Shown here in pieces: positions 42,570-51,846 of a stretch of DNA of 64,000 nucleotides (its first letter is position 1; each line of letters opens with the position of its first letter). The position numbers were made by a program, and so were the translations under genes. The notes below the pieces were generated by a model. That model was not told the origin of the DNA. It did not search any database and saw only the letters and a list, made by a program, of their open reading frames with translations. Source of the stretch: Loktanella sp. M215 (GTDB lineage: Bacteria > Pseudomonadota > Alphaproteobacteria > Rhodobacterales > Rhodobacteraceae); contig NZ_WMEA01000005.1 in the NCBI RefSeq assembly GCF_021735925.1, positions 114,869 to 178,868 on the forward strand, in the 5' to 3' direction.

Positions 42570-44843
42570 TCAGGCCTCGCGCTCCGGTTCGAACCGCAGC
42601 AGGCGCAGGGCGTTCAGCGTGACTAGAACCGTCGCTCCGGTATCGGCCATGATTGCGATCCACAGTCCCGTCAGTCCAAAGATAGTCGTGACCAGAAACA
42701 CGGCTTTGAGCCCCAGCGCGAGGGTCACGTTCTGCCGGATATTGGCCATGGCCGCACGTGACAGCCGGATCGTGGCGGGAATGTCGGTTACGCGGTCACG
42801 CAGGATCGCCGCGTCGGCCGTTTCTAGTGCCACGTCGGTACCCGAGCCCATGGCCACACCGACACTTGCCTGTTTCAGTGCCGGGGCATCGTTGATCCCG
42901 TCCCCGATCATCATGACGCCACCCTGCTCACTCATCGTGCGGATGGCTGCGAGCTTGTCTTCGGGCATCATGTTCGCCTGGAATTGCATGCCAAGGCTGC
43001 CTGCGATGGCGGCCGCCGTGCGGGGGTTGTCGCCGGTCAGGATCACCGGCGTGATCCCCATAGCCGACAGCTGGCGCACCGCGTCTGCTGCATCGGCGCG
43101 TGGTTCGTCACGCATCGCGATCAAGCCGAGTGGCTGGTTTTCCCGGTAGACGGCAACGGCTGTTTTGCCTTCCTCTTCAAAGGCCGTCGCTTTTTTCAGG
43201 TTCTCCGCATCGAGACCGCCGTTGTCCGTCGCGTAGCGAGGCGAGGTGACCCAGGCCAACGCGCTGCCCACTGAGGCAACGACGCCACTGCCCGGCAGGG
43301 CCTTTGCATCCCCTGCAACCAACGGTGTGATCCCGCCTTCTTCAGCCTTGCTCAGGATCGCTTTGGCCAAGGGATGGCTGGACCCGCTTTCCACACCGGC
43401 GGCAACGGCCAGAAGTTCGGCTTGTGTCGTCGCACCAAACGTCACGACGTCAGTGACCCGCGGTCGTCCATGGGTCAGGGTGCCAGTCTTGTCGAATGCG
43501 ATGTGGCTGACCTGTGCCGCCGCTTCGATGACCGCACCGCCTTTCATCAAAAGACCGCGCCGGGCCCCCGTGGACATGGCGGATGCAATCGAAGCCGGGA
43601 CCGATATGACCAGCGCACAGGGGCACCCGATCAACAGGAGCGCCAAGCCACGGTAGATCCATGTGTCCCAAGCCTGACCGAAGGCCAGAGGTGGAACCAC
43701 GATGACCAGCGCCGCGATGGCGACAATGGCTGGCATATACCAGCGACTGAAGCGGTCGATGAACCGCTCGGTTGGCGCACGTGCCTCCTCCGCCTCTTCG
43801 ACAAGGCGAATGATGCGCGAAATCGTGTTGTCTTCCGCGGCCTTCGTCACCGTGACGCGCAGTACAGCTTCGGTATTGATGGAGCCTGCAAAGACCCCCT
43901 CGCCGGGGCCGCGCGTCACGGGCACGCTCTCACCGGTGACCGGGCTTTCGTCGATGCCGCTGGTGCCGTCGACAATTTCTCCGTCGGCAGGGATGCGGTC
44001 GCCCGGACGGACAAGGACAATCTGGCCCACAGCAAGGCTTGCGGCGGGCACTTCACGGGTGACGCCGTCCGTCTCCAGCAGAGCCGTTTTGGGGACGAGG
44101 TTTGCAAGGGCGCGGATCCCGTCACGGGCCTTGCCTGCGGCAACACCTTCCAGCACCTCGCCCACGGCAAAGAGAAAGACGACCAAGGCCGCTTCCTCGG
44201 CGGCGCCGATAAACAGCGCACCGACTGCAGCAATGGTCATCAGGCTTTCGATGGTGAACGGTTGTCCGACACGCAGCGCAGCTATGGCACGGCGTGCGAC
44301 GGGCGCGACACCGATCAGGCAGGCCGCGACGAAAGCCCAGCTGCCAATTTGGGGCGCAATCAGTTCCACGCTCCAGGCTGCCGCCAGCAAGAGAGCCGTA
44401 AAGATAACCAACTGCCCCTTGCCCGTCCGGTACCAGGATTTGCCCCGATCGGCGGGATCGTCGTGCACGTGACCCGGGCTGCCATGACCAGTGGCAGCGG
44501 GAGCAGACGTTTCAGAATTCGAGGTATGGTCGTGCCCCGTATGATCGCCATCACCGTGGGGGTCTTTGCCGTCGCCCGGGATCACGAATTCCTTTTTGGC
44601 TGCATCAGTCCGAGGGGCGATGCCATAGCCAAGCGAGCGTACGGTCTTTTCGACCTTGTCCCGCGCCGTCTGCGTTTCATCGAGCGTCAGGCGCAACCGT
44701 TCGGTCATGATGCCAATCTCGACATCGCTGACACCTGGCAAACGAGCCACTGCTGACCTGACCTTGGTCGCACAGGATCCGCAGTCCATGCCGGATACGG
44801 TCCAGTCACAGGCTGTCCCACCGTCGATTTCCGTTTGTGTCAT
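42570..44843 (-). CDS. zntA: Zn/Cd/Pb-translocating P1B-type ATPase
   Basis: A 757-aa heavy-metal efflux ATPase. Order: N-terminal HMA domain with GMDCGSCATK (about residues 18-27), a His-rich linker (HGDGDHTGHDHTSNSETS), membrane helices, the phosphatase motif region, CPC in LLIGCPCALVISVP, the phosphorylation site DKTGTLTHGRP and the hinge GDGINDAPALK. The CPC and His-rich linker fit zinc, cadmium or lead export. Start at MTQTEIDGG with AGAGGAA upstream. It is divergent from the MerR gene, with a MerR-type promoter between. Confidence 0.93.
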   Translation of the reverse strand: MTQTEIDGGTACDWTVSGMDCGSCATKVRSAVARLPGVSDVEIGIMTERLRLTLDETQTARDKVEKTVRSLGYGIAPRTDAAKKEFVIPGDGKDPHGDGDHTGHDHTSNSETSAPAATGHGSPGHVHDDPADRGKSWYRTGKGQLVIFTALLLAAAWSVELIAPQIGSWAFVAACLIGVAPVARRAIAALRVGQPFTIESLMTIAAVGALFIGAAEEAALVVFLFAVGEVLEGVAAGKARDGIRALANLVPKTALLETDGVTREVPAASLAVGQIVLVRPGDRIPADGEIVDGTSGIDESPVTGESVPVTRGPGEGVFAGSINTEAVLRVTVTKAAEDNTISRIIRLVEEAEEARAPTERFIDRFSRWYMPAIVAIAALVIVVPPLAFGQAWDTWIYRGLALLLIGCPCALVISVPASIASAMSTGARRGLLMKGGAVIEAAAQVSHIAFDKTGTLTHGRPRVTDVVTFGATTQAELLAVAAGVESGSSHPLAKAILSKAEEGGITPLVAGDAKALPGSGVVASVGSALAWVTSPRYATDNGGLDAENLKKATAFEEEGKTAVAVYRENQPLGLIAMRDEPRADAADAVRQLSAMGITPVILTGDNPRTAAAIAGSLGMQFQANMMPEDKLAAIRTMSEQGGVMMIGDGINDAPALKQASVGVAMGSGTDVALETADAAILRDRVTDIPATIRLSRAAMANIRQNVTLALGLKAVFLVTTIFGLTGLWIAIMADTGATVLVTLNALRLLRFEPEREA

Positions 44844-44887
44844 CGTGTTCCTCTTGCCCGGCACGGGCCGTTGCCTTCATCGAATCA

Positions 44888-44920
44888 TAGATTTAATGTC
44901 TCTAGCAACTATAGCTTCAA
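44888..44920 (-). promoter_or_regulatory. MerR-type promoter/operator of the P-type ATPase gene
   Basis: On the minus strand, TTGAAG and TAAATC are separated by 19 bases, the over-long spacer typical of MerR-controlled promoters. The spacer carries the dyad CTATAGTTGCTAGAG, close to PbrR/CadR/ZntR-type operators (CTATAGT-N2-CTAGAG). It lies between zntA and the MerR gene. Confidence 0.7.
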
Positions 44921-44930
44921 GAGGTATCTG

Positions 44931-45374
44931 ATGTTGACCATAGGGAAACTCGGGGCGGCGGCGGGGGTGAAGGTTCCGACGATCCGCTATTACGAGCAAA
45001 TCGGTCTGCTGCCTGAGGCCGACCGGAGTGCGGGAAACCAGCGCCTTTACGGCCAGGCGACACTCGACCGTCTCGCCTTTATCCGGCATGCCCGCGACCT
45101 GGGCTTCAGGTTGGAAGCCATCCGCGATCTGTTGAGCTTGTCTGACAGTCCTCACCAGTCATGCGCCGCTGCCGACATTATCGCACGTGCGCAACTGGCG
45201 GAGGTCGAAAGCCGCATCGTGCGACTGACGGCCCTGAAAGCCGAACTGGAGCGCATGGTTGTCCAATGCTCGGGCGGGCGCATTGCGAATTGCCGCGTCA
45301 TTGAAGTGTTGGGGGACCATTCATTGTGCGCAACGGATGACCATCATCATCCCGAAATGGAGGCGACACCATAA
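44931..45374 (+). CDS. MerR-family metal-responsive regulator (ZntR/CadR/PbrR-like)
   Basis: A 147-aa MerR activator. The N-terminal helix-turn-helix is [32 protein letters not shown], followed by the dimerisation helix and a C-terminal metal-binding part with Cys ([22 protein letters not shown]) and a His-rich tail ([12 protein letters not shown]). The Cys pattern fits Cd/Pb/Zn sensors. It is divergent from the P-type ATPase and should activate it by twisting the 19-base-spacer promoter. Confidence 0.92.
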   Translation: MLTIGKLGAAAGVKVPTIRYYEQIGLLPEADRSAGNQRLYGQATLDRLAFIRHARDLGFRLEAIRDLLSLSDSPHQSCAAADIIARAQLAEVESRIVRLTALKAELERMVVQCSGGRIANCRVIEVLGDHSLCATDDHHHPEMEATP

Positions 45375-45382
45375 CGACCGCC

Positions 45383-45706
45383 ATGACACTCATCGTCTTT
45401 GCCTTTGCCGCAGTGGCGGAGATTGCAGGCTGTTTTGCCGTCTGGATGTGGGTGCGCCACGAAGCGAGCAGCTTGTGGCTGGTCCCTGCCCTGTTCAGTT
45501 TAGGTGTATTTGCATGGCTGCTGACTCTCGCCCCGTCGGTATTCGCCGGTCGGTCCTACGCCGCCTATGGTGGAGTTTACATCGCATCATCGCTGGCCTG
45601 GCTGTGGGTCATCGAGAAGCAGCGCCCTGATCCGTGGGATTTGACCGGTGCTGCGATCTGCGTGGTTGGCGCGGGGATTATCCTGTTTGGATCACGACCC
45701 GTCTGA
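45383..45706 (+). CDS. ynfA: YnfA/UPF0060 family membrane protein
   Basis: A 107-aa four-helix membrane protein of the YnfA (UPF0060) family, related to small multidrug transporters. Family phrases are [39 protein letters not shown] and [11 protein letters not shown]. It starts 8 bases after the MerR stop and is probably cotranscribed. Its substrate is uncertain; a link to metal or biocide efflux is only suggested by position. Confidence 0.9.
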   Translation: MTLIVFAFAAVAEIAGCFAVWMWVRHEASSLWLVPALFSLGVFAWLLTLAPSVFAGRSYAAYGGVYIASSLAWLWVIEKQRPDPWDLTGAAICVVGAGIILFGSRPV

Positions 45707-45938
45707 AACCAACATGCGGTCCGAGCATCACCAAAGCGACTGAAACATCAGCGGCGGATGCGCAACCTTGGAAATTGCCAGCGTGGGGAGGATTTCGACC
45801 TGCCACGTATCCCTGCGTCGGGTCTCGTCATGCGATCTCCTTCACGCTGTTTCACAGAGGAGTGATCCTGCGGATATAATTGCGATAACCGCTTGAAGCT
45901 CAAGTGGCTGGAGGTTGTATCAGCCTCAAGACTTAAGA

Positions 45939-46565
45939 ATGCTTGGCAGGCCATCCGCATTGAAACTGACATCTCTTCAAAAGATTCTCTGGGGGCTGGT
46001 GGGCGTCGCTGCGGCGACCGTCATGGCACTTCAGATCTGGGGCACCGATCCAACGGAGGTGGCAGCGACACAGGACACCGCCTTCAAGGCCGTGTTTGAG
46101 CTGACGGACCATACCGGTATGGTCCGCACACAGGATGACTTTGCAGGCAAGTGGATGCTGGTCTTTTTCGGCTTCACGAATTGCCCGGATGTTTGCCCTA
46201 CGACACTGGCTGAGGTGGCGGCCGTGATGGATGGGCTGGGGTCTGACGCCTCCTTTGTGCAACCGCTCTTCATCTCAATCGATCCGGCTCGCGATGGCCC
46301 GCAAGCACTGGCAGAGTTCGTGCCACAGTTCGACGCCGGGATCGTCGGCCTGACGGGCACGCCCGAGCAGATCGAACGCACGGCCGAGGGCTTCTACATC
46401 TTCTATGAGAAGGTTGCGGAAGCCGCCGCACCCGGGGGATACACGATGGGCCACTCATCGCAGTTATTTCTGTTTGGCCCCGAGGGCGACTTTCTGAAGA
46501 CCTACGCTTACGGCACCCCGGCGGAAGACATTCTTGCCGACCTGACCGGTCGTCTGCGCGAATGA
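45939..46565 (+). CDS. SCO1/SenC-family copper chaperone (first copy)
   Basis: A 208-aa membrane-anchored thioredoxin-fold protein that delivers copper to cytochrome oxidase CuA or protects periplasmic thiols. The copper-binding CxxxC is in FGFTNCPDVCPTTLAEV, and the later His in YTMGHSSQLFLFG. One N-terminal membrane segment lies at about 18-35. I choose the ATG MLGRPSALKL; a TTG at 45915 is an alternative with GGAGG beside it. It opens a compact rightward operon with dsbB, dsbA, PCu(A)C and a second SCO. Confidence 0.92.
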   Translation: MLGRPSALKLTSLQKILWGLVGVAAATVMALQIWGTDPTEVAATQDTAFKAVFELTDHTGMVRTQDDFAGKWMLVFFGFTNCPDVCPTTLAEVAAVMDGLGSDASFVQPLFISIDPARDGPQALAEFVPQFDAGIVGLTGTPEQIERTAEGFYIFYEKVAEAAAPGGYTMGHSSQLFLFGPEGDFLKTYAYGTPAEDILADLTGRLRE

Positions 46566-46993
46566 CGGTGCGCATGACCGGAGAGCCCGCGCTGATTGGC
46601 GCATGGGTCGTGGCGCTCTGCGCGTCGTTGGCCGTGTTGTTCATCGGCGAGGTGCTGGGTCAGATGCCCTGCCTGCTCTGCTGGTATCAACGGGTCTTCA
46701 TGTTCCCGCTCGCAATCATCCTTGGTCTTGGCCTGTGGTGGGGCGACACCCGTATCGGACGTTATGGCGTGCTTCTCAGCCTTGGCGGCGGGGCCATCGC
46801 TCTTTGGCATGTGGGCCTGTACGCAGGGATTATCCCCGAACCGATCCAGCCCTGCACGGCAACCGGCCCGTCCTGTACCGACGACAACCAGTTGATCGTC
46901 GGCGTACCAATCCCACTGCTGTCGCTTTTGGCCTTCGCCCTGACAGCGACCCTCTCCGCTCTCTCTTTGAAGGACCCTGGTCATGAACCGTAA
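46562..46993 (+). CDS. dsbB: Disulfide bond formation protein DsbB-like
   Basis: A 143-aa four-helix membrane protein that reoxidises a DsbA partner and passes electrons to quinone. The first redox pair is CLLC in QMPCLLCWYQR, the second pair spans QPCTATGPSC. Its ATG overlaps the SCO stop by 4 bases, and its end overlaps the dsbA start by 11 bases. Close coupling with dsbA suggests a dedicated redox pair for the copper proteins of this locus. Confidence 0.9.
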   Translation: MTVRMTGEPALIGAWVVALCASLAVLFIGEVLGQMPCLLCWYQRVFMFPLAIILGLGLWWGDTRIGRYGVLLSLGGGAIALWHVGLYAGIIPEPIQPCTATGPSCTDDNQLIVGVPIPLLSLLAFALTATLSALSLKDPGHEP

Positions 46994-47642
46994 GCCACTT
47001 CTGTTGTCCGTTCTTGCGGGAGCGATCGTGCTCTTTGCCGCTGCAAGCTGGTTTGTAAGCCGCTCTGAGCCGCTGACTGACGTGGCAACGGTGCCACCTG
47101 AACAGGTCGAGGCTCTGCTGCGTCCTTACTCGCCGATCCTTGGGCCGCAGGATGCCCCCGTGACCATCGTCGAATTTTTCGATCCCGCCTGCGAAGCCTG
47201 CCGCGCTTACTATCCGGTGGTGAAAGACATCATGGCCGAACATGGCAGCGCAGTGCGCGTCGCGATACGCTACACCGCATTCCATGGTGCGGGGTCTGAC
47301 GAGGCAATTCGCATTCTGGAAGCCGCGCGGATGCAGGACGTCTATGAGCCGGTATTGGAAGCGATCCTGACCGAACAGCCGCGATGGGCATCCCATGGTG
47401 CGCCCGAACCCGGACTGATCCTGCAAATCGCACGGTCCGCCGGGCTCGATGTCGCCGCCGCACAATCGCAGATGCTGATGCCGGACGTGGTCGCGGTCAT
47501 CAATCAGGACCGCACCGACGTCGAGACCATGGGCATCAGGCAGACGCCTACGTTTTTTGTAAACGGCAAACCGGTCGACCCATTCGGTGAGGCGGAACTG
47601 CGGGCCCTCGTAGCGGCAGAGGTTGCGGCAGCTGACTCATGA
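46983..47642 (+). CDS. DsbA-family thiol:disulfide oxidoreductase
   Basis: A 219-aa periplasmic thioredoxin-fold oxidoreductase with an N-terminal anchor or signal (LLLSVLAGAIVLFAAASWF). The active site is CEAC in FFDPACEACRAYYPVV (about residue 75), and the cis-Pro loop is RQTPTFFVNGKPVDPFG. It likely introduces disulfides or, with its DsbB partner, maintains the SCO/PCu(A)C thiols. It overlaps both neighbours, so all are translated together. Confidence 0.92.
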   Translation: MNRKPLLLSVLAGAIVLFAAASWFVSRSEPLTDVATVPPEQVEALLRPYSPILGPQDAPVTIVEFFDPACEACRAYYPVVKDIMAEHGSAVRVAIRYTAFHGAGSDEAIRILEAARMQDVYEPVLEAILTEQPRWASHGAPEPGLILQIARSAGLDVAAAQSQMLMPDVVAVINQDRTDVETMGIRQTPTFFVNGKPVDPFGEAELRALVAAEVAAADS

Positions 47643-48142
47643 ACAAAACAATGTTTCACACCTCGAGGCCCCATAGCATGACACGCCTGACACTTGCGGC
47701 ACTTGCCGCATGCGCCGCCATCATTTCAATCCCCGGAAATGCCTTTGCGGGATCCGACGACGTCGTCGTGGAAAGCCCCTGGGCCCGCGCCGCGATCGGG
47801 ACCACGCGCCCTGGTGCGGCCTACCTGATTGTCCGCAACACGGGAACTGAAGCAGTGACGCTGACAGGCATCGCCACTCCCCTGGCTATGATGGCTGAGA
47901 TTCACCAATCAACACTGAGTGCAGACGGCGTCAGTTCGATGGCACCTGCCGGACAGATCGAGATTTCACCCGGAGATAGCGCTGCGCTGGAACCGGGCGG
48001 ACTGCATGCGATGCTCATGATGCTGCAAGGTCCGATGGTCGCAGGCGAGACCTTCCCACTCACACTGACATTTGACGACGGCAGCGAAATTGTTGTCGAG
48101 GTTCCCATCCTTGGTGTCGCTGCCCGCGGGCCCGACGGCTGA
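47639..48142 (+). CDS. Copper chaperone PCu(A)C
   Basis: A 167-aa periplasmic copper(I) chaperone of the PCu(A)C family that loads the CuA site of cytochrome oxidase. The Met/His copper motif is seen as MMAEIHQSTLSADGVSSM ... GGLHAMLM. A signal peptide (TLAALAACAAIISIPGNAFA) precedes the mature domain. The ATG overlaps the dsbA stop; an inner ATG (MTRLTLAAL) is an alternative start. Placed between dsbA and the second SCO, it completes a CuA-assembly set. Confidence 0.92.
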   Translation: MNKTMFHTSRPHSMTRLTLAALAACAAIISIPGNAFAGSDDVVVESPWARAAIGTTRPGAAYLIVRNTGTEAVTLTGIATPLAMMAEIHQSTLSADGVSSMAPAGQIEISPGDSAALEPGGLHAMLMMLQGPMVAGETFPLTLTFDDGSEIVVEVPILGVAARGPDG

Positions 48143-48768
48143 TGCAACGCCGCGCGGCTCTGACATATGGTGCAGCAAGTCTGGGTGCGCTCGGGCTGAC
48201 ACTCGTTGCCGGCTGGTGGCGCGTCGACGGCCCCGGCGCGGAAGAACCGGTTGCACAGCGACCGGTGCCACTGACGTCGATGGATTTTGAGCTGACCGAC
48301 CACGAAGGGCGCACTGTGGGGCCAGAAAATCTGATTGGCCGCGCTTCACTGGTATTTTTCGGGTTCACCTTTTGCCCTGACGTTTGCCCTACCACCTTGT
48401 CGGATATCTCAGGCTGGCTCGATGAATTGGGGACAGACGCCGAGCGGTTGAATGTGGTGTTCATCACCGTCGATCCTGACCGTGACACAGTGGAGGCCAT
48501 GGCTGACTACGTCGGCTATTTTCATCCTGCAATTCGCGGCTGGACGGGCACGGCGGATCAGATTGCACGCGCGGCCGATGGCTTTCGTGTGCGCTATGAG
48601 AAGGTTCCCGCCGAAACCGGGAGCTACACGATGAACCATACCGCGACCGTGTTTACCTTCGCGGCAACCGGTGCATTTTCCGGCACCATCGACTATCACG
48701 AGCCGAGAGCGTTTGCGGTGCCCAAAATCCGCCGCGCTTTGGACAACGAGACGGGGGACACCACATGA
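48142..48768 (+). CDS. SCO1/SenC-family copper chaperone (second copy)
   Basis: A 208-aa SCO protein with the CxxxC in FGFTFCPDVCPTTLSDI and the conserved His in YTMNHTATVFTFA. One N-terminal membrane segment (YGAASLGALGLTLVAGWW). It overlaps the PCu(A)C stop by one base and the M23 gene start by 4. Two SCO copies in one operon may separate thiol reduction from copper transfer. Full length, no defects. Confidence 0.92.
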   Translation: MQRRAALTYGAASLGALGLTLVAGWWRVDGPGAEEPVAQRPVPLTSMDFELTDHEGRTVGPENLIGRASLVFFGFTFCPDVCPTTLSDISGWLDELGTDAERLNVVFITVDPDRDTVEAMADYVGYFHPAIRGWTGTADQIARAADGFRVRYEKVPAETGSYTMNHTATVFTFAATGAFSGTIDYHEPRAFAVPKIRRALDNETGDTT

Positions 48769-50138
48769 AACTCAGATACCTGGCCGTTGGCCTTGTTTTG
48801 GCAGGCGGCGCTTCGTCTGCAGTCATCGTACTGTCGAATGTTATGGCGAAGGAAGCTGTTCCCGTCGCACTGACGGACATTGGTCGCTGGGAGCCTGACA
48901 CCGTGGCACCCCTGCCATTCGATGACATGGTCGATATGGCTTCCATAGTGTCTTCGCCAGACGAAACGCCGGCGCTCGCGGCACCTGCCGTCTTGAACAT
49001 AGCGCCGGTCCAAATTTCCCTTCCCGCGCTTCAACCCTCAGTCACGACTTGGTCCCGCGAGATCGCCACAGGTGAGACTTTGGACGCGGTTTTGGGCGAG
49101 GCCGGACTGTCCGCCACCGATCGTGCAGAAATCGCCTTGGCACTCGGGGCGGAATTCGATTTGAGGCGGTTGCGTCCAGGTCATTCACTCACCGTCGTTA
49201 CAACTGGGGATGGCCGCCCGAAACGCGTGTCGCTCGACGTGGACGACGGCGTTCAGATCGAAGCCGTCTTTGGAGACCGTGTTGCAACGCGTGTCGTGAC
49301 CCCCGCGCCGGATATCACGACTCTTGCAGGCGAGACCGTCATCGACAGTTCGATTTTCGCAGCGCTTGAGGATGCCGGGATACCCGCACGATTTGCTGTC
49401 GATCTGGCTCAGATGTTGGGCGGTACCGTGGATTTTCGTCGCGACCTGTCCGGTGGTGAAACACTGAAAGTGATGTGGCGCGAGGCACGGGTCGGCGATG
49501 CAGTGATTGGCGAACCAGACATGACGTTTGCGGCTCTTGATCTCGGAGACGCGGTCTTCGAGATCGTTTGGCCAGAAGATGGGTCGGGGAGAGCTGTCAT
49601 CTACCGCGATGGTGCCGTGATGCGGACCTTTGCGCAGCCGGTTGAGGGTGCGCGCCTGAGTTCGGTCTACGGCCAGCGCAAGCATCCGGTTTTCGGGAAC
49701 ACACGGATGCATACGGGCATCGATTTTGCGGCGGCACGCGGCACACCAGTGCAGGCAACAGCCCCAGGACGCATCAGCTTCATCGGGACCCGCGGCGGCT
49801 ACGGCCGGACCGTAGAAATCGCACATGGATCAGACACCATGACCCGATACGCACACCTGAGTGCCGTACCCGAAGGGCTATCCACCGGCGACCGCGTCAC
49901 AGCAGGCGATATCATCGGTAATGTTGGTGCCACTGGCACCGCCACCGGCCCAAATTTGCATTACGAAGTGCGCGTGAACGGTCGTCCTACAGATCCACTC
50001 TCCGACGACCGGCTTAATGAGGCTTTGGAAGCCAAAGGCGATGATGCCGCGAACCTGGTACAATTGGCCTCCGCACGGTCTGGTCTGGAGCGAAGTCTGG
50101 CCAGCGCGCACGTCACAGAAACAAACGGAAGGCTTTGA
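48765..50138 (+). CDS. M23-family peptidoglycan endopeptidase
   Basis: A 457-aa secreted or anchored LytM/M23 metallopeptidase. An N-terminal hydrophobic segment is followed by an OapA/LysM-like middle (TWSREIATGETLDAVLGEAG) and the C-terminal peptidase with GNTRMHTGIDFAAARGTPV (HxxxD zinc ligands) and LHYEVRVNG (HxE/HxH-like ligand). It overlaps the SCO gene. A cell-wall hydrolase within a copper-chaperone operon is unusual, and is matched by the L,D-transpeptidase nearby. Confidence 0.88.
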   Translation: MKLRYLAVGLVLAGGASSAVIVLSNVMAKEAVPVALTDIGRWEPDTVAPLPFDDMVDMASIVSSPDETPALAAPAVLNIAPVQISLPALQPSVTTWSREIATGETLDAVLGEAGLSATDRAEIALALGAEFDLRRLRPGHSLTVVTTGDGRPKRVSLDVDDGVQIEAVFGDRVATRVVTPAPDITTLAGETVIDSSIFAALEDAGIPARFAVDLAQMLGGTVDFRRDLSGGETLKVMWREARVGDAVIGEPDMTFAALDLGDAVFEIVWPEDGSGRAVIYRDGAVMRTFAQPVEGARLSSVYGQRKHPVFGNTRMHTGIDFAAARGTPVQATAPGRISFIGTRGGYGRTVEIAHGSDTMTRYAHLSAVPEGLSTGDRVTAGDIIGNVGATGTATGPNLHYEVRVNGRPTDPLSDDRLNEALEAKGDDAANLVQLASARSGLERSLASAHVTETNGRL

Positions 50139-50141
50139 AAC

Positions 50142-50597
50142 ATGAAACCACGTATCGCCGCTCTGATAGGCACCCTCGCACTCTTTTCGGCCACGCAGGC
50201 CTTTGCAGAAGCGACTCCGATCAATGTGCAGAAAACCAATGGTTGCGGGTGCTGCCTCGCCTGGATGGAGCACCTCAAAGCCAATGGTTTTGCGCCAACG
50301 GGCGAAGATGTGAATGGTGGACTGCTCATTCGGTACAAGATGGAAAATGGGGTCCCACAAAATATGATGTCCTGCCACACCGCCATGGTTGATGGTTATA
50401 TCATCGAAGGACATGTTCCCGCTGCTGACATCCGTCGCCTTTTACAGGATCGCCCGGATGCAGTCGGACTTGCCGTGCCGGATATGCCGCTTGGCTCGCC
50501 AGGTATGGATCAGGGGCGACGTGCGGACGCTTACGACGTCTTTCTCATCAACGACGACGGTTCCACGGACGTCTTTGCCAGCTATCCGGGAAACTGA
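50142..50597 (+). CDS. DUF411 copper-related periplasmic protein
   Basis: A 151-aa secreted protein of the DUF411 family, common in copper resistance operons. After the signal peptide (TLALFSATQAFAEA) comes NVQKTNGCGCCLAWMEHLKANGF with the CxCC metal-type motif and later MSCHTAMVDGYIIEGHVPA, with the conserved Cys and His. It follows the M23 gene by 3 bases. It is presumed to bind or transfer copper in the periplasm. Confidence 0.92.
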   Translation: MKPRIAALIGTLALFSATQAFAEATPINVQKTNGCGCCLAWMEHLKANGFAPTGEDVNGGLLIRYKMENGVPQNMMSCHTAMVDGYIIEGHVPAADIRRLLQDRPDAVGLAVPDMPLGSPGMDQGRRADAYDVFLINDDGSTDVFASYPGN

Positions 50598-50600
50598 TTC

Positions 50601-50981
50601 ATGCATCTTGTAATTTATCCAAGACAAACCGGTCAGACAGGCAACAATCTGACGACAATACATCAGACACGTGGTCGGCGGACACGAAACTGGGTTCAAT
50701 CTGCTGGGATCGGGTTGGCGCTGATCACCGTTGCAGCCTGTGCCAGACCGCTACCGCCTGTCCCGGCGGAACCACCATTTTTTCTCGCGGAGGTTCCGCC
50801 TGAGGTCGTCGCGATGGCAGCCCCCTACCAGAATCTGCAATTGGTACGGTTGAAGCCGGAAGATGGCTGTTACTGGTACCAACATGCAGGACCGGTCGAA
50901 ACGACGCTCTTGCCATTGCGCACATCGGAGGGTCGCCAAATCTGCCTGCAACGTGAGGGTATGCCGCAGATCACAGGATGA
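50601..50981 (+). CDS. Hypothetical lipoprotein (126 aa)
   Basis: A 126-aa protein with a lipobox LITVAAC (residues 41-47) after a hydrophobic stretch, so it is likely a lipoprotein. The frame's first 30 residues are basic; an internal start is possible. The mature part has two Cys (EDGCYWYQHAG, RQICLQREGM). No family recognised. It is the last gene of the rightward copper-chaperone operon, 3 bases after DUF411. The lspA gene close by could process it. Confidence 0.7.
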   Translation: MHLVIYPRQTGQTGNNLTTIHQTRGRRTRNWVQSAGIGLALITVAACARPLPPVPAEPPFFLAEVPPEVVAMAAPYQNLQLVRLKPEDGCYWYQHAGPVETTLLPLRTSEGRQICLQREGMPQITG

Positions 50982-51016
50982 GTAAGGGCATGCCCTGCCC
51001 ACTCTGTGGTTTGATC

Positions 51017-51691
51017 TCAGGTTGTATGCGCCGTCATCGGGCCATCGCCTTCAGCCGGATAAAGGTGAGCCGTAACTCCCGTATTCACCTGCTCATAGAG
51101 ATCGTTGATGTGCGGCATCACCATACGTACGCAGCCGGAACTTGCACGGCTGCCGATCGACCATGGTTGCGGCGTGCCGTGGATCCGCAGATAGGTGTCC
51201 CGATCCCCAATGTAGAGATAGAGGGCCCGCGATCCGAGGGCGTTGCCCGGACCGGGTTCCTGACCGTCGGCGAACTGCGCATAGGTATCAGGCGAGCGTT
51301 CGATCATCGTCGCTGTCGGGGTCCAGTGCGGCCATTCGACCTTGCGCTTGATGGTGTAGATGCCCGGCTCATAAAGGCCGTCGCGACCGATGGCGACGCC
51401 GTAGCGCATGGCCGTTCCACCCTCTTCGATATGATAGAGATAACGCGCCACGGCATCGACATGAATGTCGCCGGGCAGAAGACCGGGCCGCGCCTCGACA
51501 CGCTGCGGCAACAGGCGCGGATGCAATCCCCATGGGTTCGACGTGGTCGGGTTGTACCCGGGTGGGGTAACTTGCGCATCCCAGGCAGCTTTTTCCGCGC
51601 CGGTCGGCCACGTGTTCGCGAAGGCGGGCCCCGCAAGTGGAGCGGAGAACATGGCTGCGGTCGTCGCGATGAAATGGCGTCTGGTCAACAT
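51017..51691 (-). CDS. L,D-transpeptidase (YkuD family)
   Basis: A 224-aa secreted YkuD-domain enzyme that cross-links peptidoglycan or attaches proteins to it. A twin-arginine-like signal (LTRRHFIATTAAMFSAPLAG) leads to the catalytic motif HGTPQPWSIGSRASSGCVRM, with the His and the SGCVRM Cys. I start at the ATG MLTRRHFIA; a frame reaching 51754 starts in the intergenic region. It is transcribed opposite to its neighbours. Together with the M23 peptidase it gives the copper region two wall-modifying enzymes. Confidence 0.9.
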   Translation of the reverse strand: MLTRRHFIATTAAMFSAPLAGPAFANTWPTGAEKAAWDAQVTPPGYNPTTSNPWGLHPRLLPQRVEARPGLLPGDIHVDAVARYLYHIEEGGTAMRYGVAIGRDGLYEPGIYTIKRKVEWPHWTPTATMIERSPDTYAQFADGQEPGPGNALGSRALYLYIGDRDTYLRIHGTPQPWSIGSRASSGCVRMVMPHINDLYEQVNTGVTAHLYPAEGDGPMTAHTT

Positions 51692-51846
51692 GTGGAAGTG
51701 TCCCCGGCAAGAAATATGATGGTCATGCCTTTGACAGCAATGAGTATGGTCCACCCAAAAGAGAAGGCGTCATCAATGTCCAGTCAAGTGACCGTGAAGC
51801 GAAAGGGTCTTATTTTGTCGGGTAAACCTGCGCGGGAGGTCATCGA

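Noticed and set aside
43374..44756. A 460-aa plus-strand open frame
   Set aside because: It runs antisense to the intact P-type ATPase gene, is rich in Arg/Gly/Asp without any domain, and has no ribosome site.
50601..50981. Membership of a known copper family for the 126-aa lipoprotein
   Set aside because: Lipobox and two Cys are seen, but no known domain could be recognised.
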